Source: JAZDKP01 sp043802925 (GTDB taxonomy: Bacteria; Fibrobacterota; OXYB2-FULL-49-7; JAEUSG01). Taken from it: a DNA stretch of 6,989 nucleotides. A program made the translations under genes and the position numbers. The stretch covers positions 1 to 6,989 of the forward strand of contig JAZDKP010000203.1 in assembly GCA_043802925.1 (NCBI GenBank), given 5' to 3'. The notes beneath the pieces were generated by a model, which did no database searches, had not been told where the DNA came from, and worked only from the letters and a program-made list of their open reading frames with translations. Each line of letters starts with the position of its first letter. Positions within the stretch are counted from its first letter, which is position 1. Shown here piece by piece: positions 5,233-6,989 of this stretch.

Positions 5233-6970
5233 CCTGAAACGCAAAGCCGTAAAAGTCGACAAAGCCAACATTGACGCCCAGGCCCTTTTGCATGAGCTGC
5301 GGGTGCGGCAGGTGGAACTGGAGCTCCAGAACGAGGAACTCCACAATGTGCAGGAAAACCTGGAGACCGCGCTCGAAAAGTATTCCAATTACTATGACTT
5401 TGCCCCGTCCGGGTATTTCACATTAAACGAGCAGGGCAACATCCTGGAGGTGAACCTCCGGGGGGCCAGCATGGTTAAGGTCCTGCGGCAGCAGCTGATT
5501 GGGACGCCCTTTTCCTCACTGGTGCAGGCCGAAAACCGCCCATCCTTTACCGCTTTTTTCAATTCCGTACTCACCACCATCACACAACAGCATTGCGAGC
5601 TCCGGATGCTCGAGAAAAACGGTCCCGGAATTTGGGCGCTCATGGACGGGGTTACGGTCAAGGAGCCCGTCAGCGGAACACGGAATATCCGGTTGACCCT
5701 GACCGATATTTCCAAACGCAAGACGGTTGAGGACAAAATAAACGTACAGCTGAAAGACGCCCAGAAATTCCTGGATGCTTCGGGTATTATCATGGTATCC
5801 CTCGACAAAACATACCATGTCACTCTCATCAACAAGGTCGGCGCGGAAATTCTGGGAAGCGACATGAAAACCGTTGCGGGTCAAAACTGGTTGGACACCT
5901 ATGTCGCACAACCGGATTGGGACAAGACAAAGGCTGTTTTTTCAAAACTATTGGCCGGCGAGTCGAAACGGCCGGAACACCTTGATAATGTTATTATTAC
6001 AAAAACCAACAGCGAACTTCATTTTTCCTGGACCAACACAACCATCCGGGACGACAACCAGGCCATCATCGGAATCCTCTGCTCCGGGGAAGATGTAACG
6101 GAGCGGAATAAAATAACGGACACGCTTCAATCCGCCAACACCAAGATGAGCGAACAGGTGGAGGCGCAAACCCTTGAATTATCCCACCGTCAAATGGCCC
6201 TCGAAGAAATTTACCGGATTGCCATAAGACCGATGGCCTCACTTAAAACGCTTTGCGACCAGGTGGTCGAAAGCCTGTCCAAGCTCTTATCAGTCCCTTA
6301 CCTGGCGCTAAGAATTCTGGAACAGGACAAGATGCTCCCAATTTCAAAGGCCATCAAGGGAGTTCTTGTTCCGGAGGAGCCCTTGTTTGTTCACTGCAAT
6401 CTCAGTGATCACGTGGTTGACGCCGGCCGGGTTTACCATGTCAAAAACGGGGTGCAACAGCTTTTCCCGGAATGCAATTGCTGCCGGCAATTCAATCTGG
6501 AATCTTTTGTAGGACTCCCCATCCTGAGCAAAAGCAACGAATTACTGGGCGTGCTCATGGCCATGGACAACAAGGAGCGGATATTTACCGAGGATGAATA
6601 TCATCTTATCAACATTTTCACCGAATACCTGGTTCACGAAATATATCACATCAAGCTCGGGCAGGAGGCCGGCCAGGACAAGCAGATGAAAATACTCGGC
6701 CAGCTTACCTCCGGTGTTGCCCACGAAGTGCGGAACCCCTTGAATGCCATCATGGCCGTGAGCGAGGCCCTTTTCCAGGCCATCGGCAAAAATCCGGAAT
6801 ACCAGCCTTATATCGTTCACATCCGCGAACAGGTCAAAAGGCTTTCAGCGCTGATGACCGAACTTCTGGAACTTGGGCGCCCCATTAGGACTTTGATCAA
6901 ATTAAACTGTTCAACTTTAACGCGGCTGGAGCACATAATTCCAGTCTCCATGAAACTCATCTCGAATTAG
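5186..6970 (+). CDS. PAS-PAS-GAF-HisKA sensor histidine kinase, truncated by an insertion sequence
   Basis: The frame gives 594 residues from TTG 5186; the true start may be CTG 5234 (residue 17). A basic tail leads to a coiled coil (LLHELRVRQVELELQNEEL, 34-52), PAS 1 (about 67-178, with YDFAPSGYFTLNEQGNI), PAS 2 (about 190-308), a short coiled coil, and a GAF domain (about 341-490) with an unusual C430-x-C432-C433 cluster. A HisKA dimerisation/phosphoacceptor domain follows (about 500-567), its H-box HEVRNPLN carrying His513. There are no transmembrane segments, so it is a cytoplasmic sensor. Family members continue into an ATP-binding HATPase_c domain with N, G1 and G2 boxes. Here recognisable sequence ends at LLELGRPI (residue 567, base 6886), and the last 27 residues are translated from an inserted element. 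The product could dimerise and perhaps accept phosphate but could not autophosphorylate, so it is best seen as a disrupted gene. The upstream CheB-CheR protein is its likely partner. Confidence 0.85.
   Translation: MLTSATRKRPRKRRPDLKRKAVKVDKANIDAQALLHELRVRQVELELQNEELHNVQENLETALEKYSNYYDFAPSGYFTLNEQGNILEVNLRGASMVKVLRQQLIGTPFSSLVQAENRPSFTAFFNSVLTTITQQHCELRMLEKNGPGIWALMDGVTVKEPVSGTRNIRLTLTDISKRKTVEDKINVQLKDAQKFLDASGIIMVSLDKTYHVTLINKVGAEILGSDMKTVAGQNWLDTYVAQPDWDKTKAVFSKLLAGESKRPEHLDNVIITKTNSELHFSWTNTTIRDDNQAIIGILCSGEDVTERNKITDTLQSANTKMSEQVEAQTLELSHRQMALEEIYRIAIRPMASLKTLCDQVVESLSKLLSVPYLALRILEQDKMLPISKAIKGVLVPEEPLFVHCNLSDHVVDAGRVYHVKNGVQQLFPECNCCRQFNLESFVGLPILSKSNELLGVLMAMDNKERIFTEDEYHLINIFTEYLVHEIYHIKLGQEAGQDKQMKILGQLTSGVAHEVRNPLNAIMAVSEALFQAIGKNPEYQPYIVHIREQVKRLSALMTELLELGRPIRTLIKLNCSTLTRLEHIIPVSMKLISN
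5221..5236 (+). promoter_or_regulatory. Stop/restart junction between CheB-CheR gene and kinase
   Basis: AAGAAGG (5221-5227) precedes the TGA stop at 5230-5232. One base later, CTG at 5234 opens the kinase frame with a 6-nt spacer from that ribosome-like site. There is no ATG or GTG in the kinase frame between its previous in-frame stop (5180-5182) and this point. The only near-standard choices are TTG at 5186 or 5189, which lack a visible ribosome site. Termination-reinitiation at a CTG, or a TTG start inside the upstream gene, are the two readings. Confidence 0.45.
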
Positions 6971-6989
6971 CGATAGCTCATCCATCTGT
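6887..6989 (-). mobile_element. Left end of an ISAzo13-family insertion sequence, continuing past the window
   Basis: Kinase homology stops at base 6886, and base composition changes to AT-richer DNA beginning AGGACTTTGATCAAATTAAA. All three forward frames close quickly, while the reverse strand reads into a transposase C-terminus 28 bases further in. The exact boundary (about 6885-6890), terminal inverted repeat and target duplication cannot be fixed without the other end. Confidence 0.7.
6917..6989 (-). CDS. ISAzo13-family transposase, C-terminal 23 residues only (partial)
   Basis: The reverse strand, entering from the right edge, reads QMDELSLIRDEFHGDWNY followed by VLQPR and a TAA at 6919-6917. 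The (D/E)FHG(E/D)WNY block close to the C-terminus is the hallmark tail of ISAzo13-family, Rhodopirellula-type DDE transposases, where it follows a K(I/V)SD-type segment. The catalytic DDE core would lie outside the window, so intactness is unknown. The stop sits about 30 bases from the apparent element end, a normal distance for an insertion sequence. The short length is the main limit on confidence. Confidence 0.72.
   Translation of the reverse strand, partial: QMDELSLIRDEFHGDWNYVLQPR

Noticed and set aside
5215..5236. RF2-like programmed +1 frameshift at GCC TGA C joining the two signalling genes
   Set aside because: The relative frame is right and a purine-rich stretch precedes the stop, but re-pairing from GCC to CCT is poor and the ribosome-like site is too close. 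Reinitiation or a point indel explains it more simply.
6887..6989. Kinase ATPase domain continuing in another frame after a simple frameshift
   Set aside because: Both alternative forward frames hit stops within a few codons and repeatedly afterwards, and no N-box-like sequence is visible; the reverse strand reads as a transposase tail instead.

Overview
The window looks like chromosomal DNA from an environmental Gram-negative bacterium rich in signalling genes. The CheB-CheR-PAS fusion, the multi-PAS kinase and the ISAzo13-type transposase tail would suit Desulfobacterota or the Planctomycetes/Lentisphaerota side of the PVC group. This is an inference from gene style only; no marker gene fixes the taxon.

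Layout. (1) Positions 1-1777 are read leftward as a likely operon of three genes. First comes a 112-residue unrecognised protein with a C-x4-C...C-x2-H putative zinc site, then a STAS-domain anti-sigma-antagonist-like protein, then a GT4 (glycogen-synthase-like) glycosyltransferase that runs off the left edge. (2) Positions 1778-2634 are about 850 bp without a convincing gene. This AT-rich stretch carries a GC-rich quasi-palindromic element (about 1993-2280) with two adjacent identical-geometry hairpins at its centre, plus a perfect 9-bp-arm palindrome and a candidate promoter ahead of the rightward genes. (3) Positions 2665-5232 encode an 855-residue CheB methylesterase / CheR methyltransferase / PAS / coiled coil / PAS fusion with its catalytic residues intact. 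(4) Starting at or just upstream of that gene's stop, in the +1 frame, is a PAS-PAS-GAF-HisKA sensor histidine kinase. (5) The kinase is cut off just after its HisKA helices. Its reading frame runs into sequence whose opposite strand encodes the C-terminus of an ISAzo13-family (Rhodopirellula-type) transposase, so an insertion sequence has apparently removed or displaced the ATP-binding domain.

How the genes work together. The two rightward genes look translationally coupled and should form one signalling unit. The CheB-CheR fusion has no receiver domain and no chemoreceptor, CheA or CheW gene is visible, so a non-chemotaxis role is plausible. With the kinase broken, the pathway is probably crippled in this strain, unless the ATPase domain resumes beyond the element and heterogeneity in the population leaves intact copies. 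The leftward genes combine a partner-switching protein with a sugar transferase, a pairing that would suit control of storage polysaccharide, exopolysaccharide or envelope glycan synthesis; this is inference.
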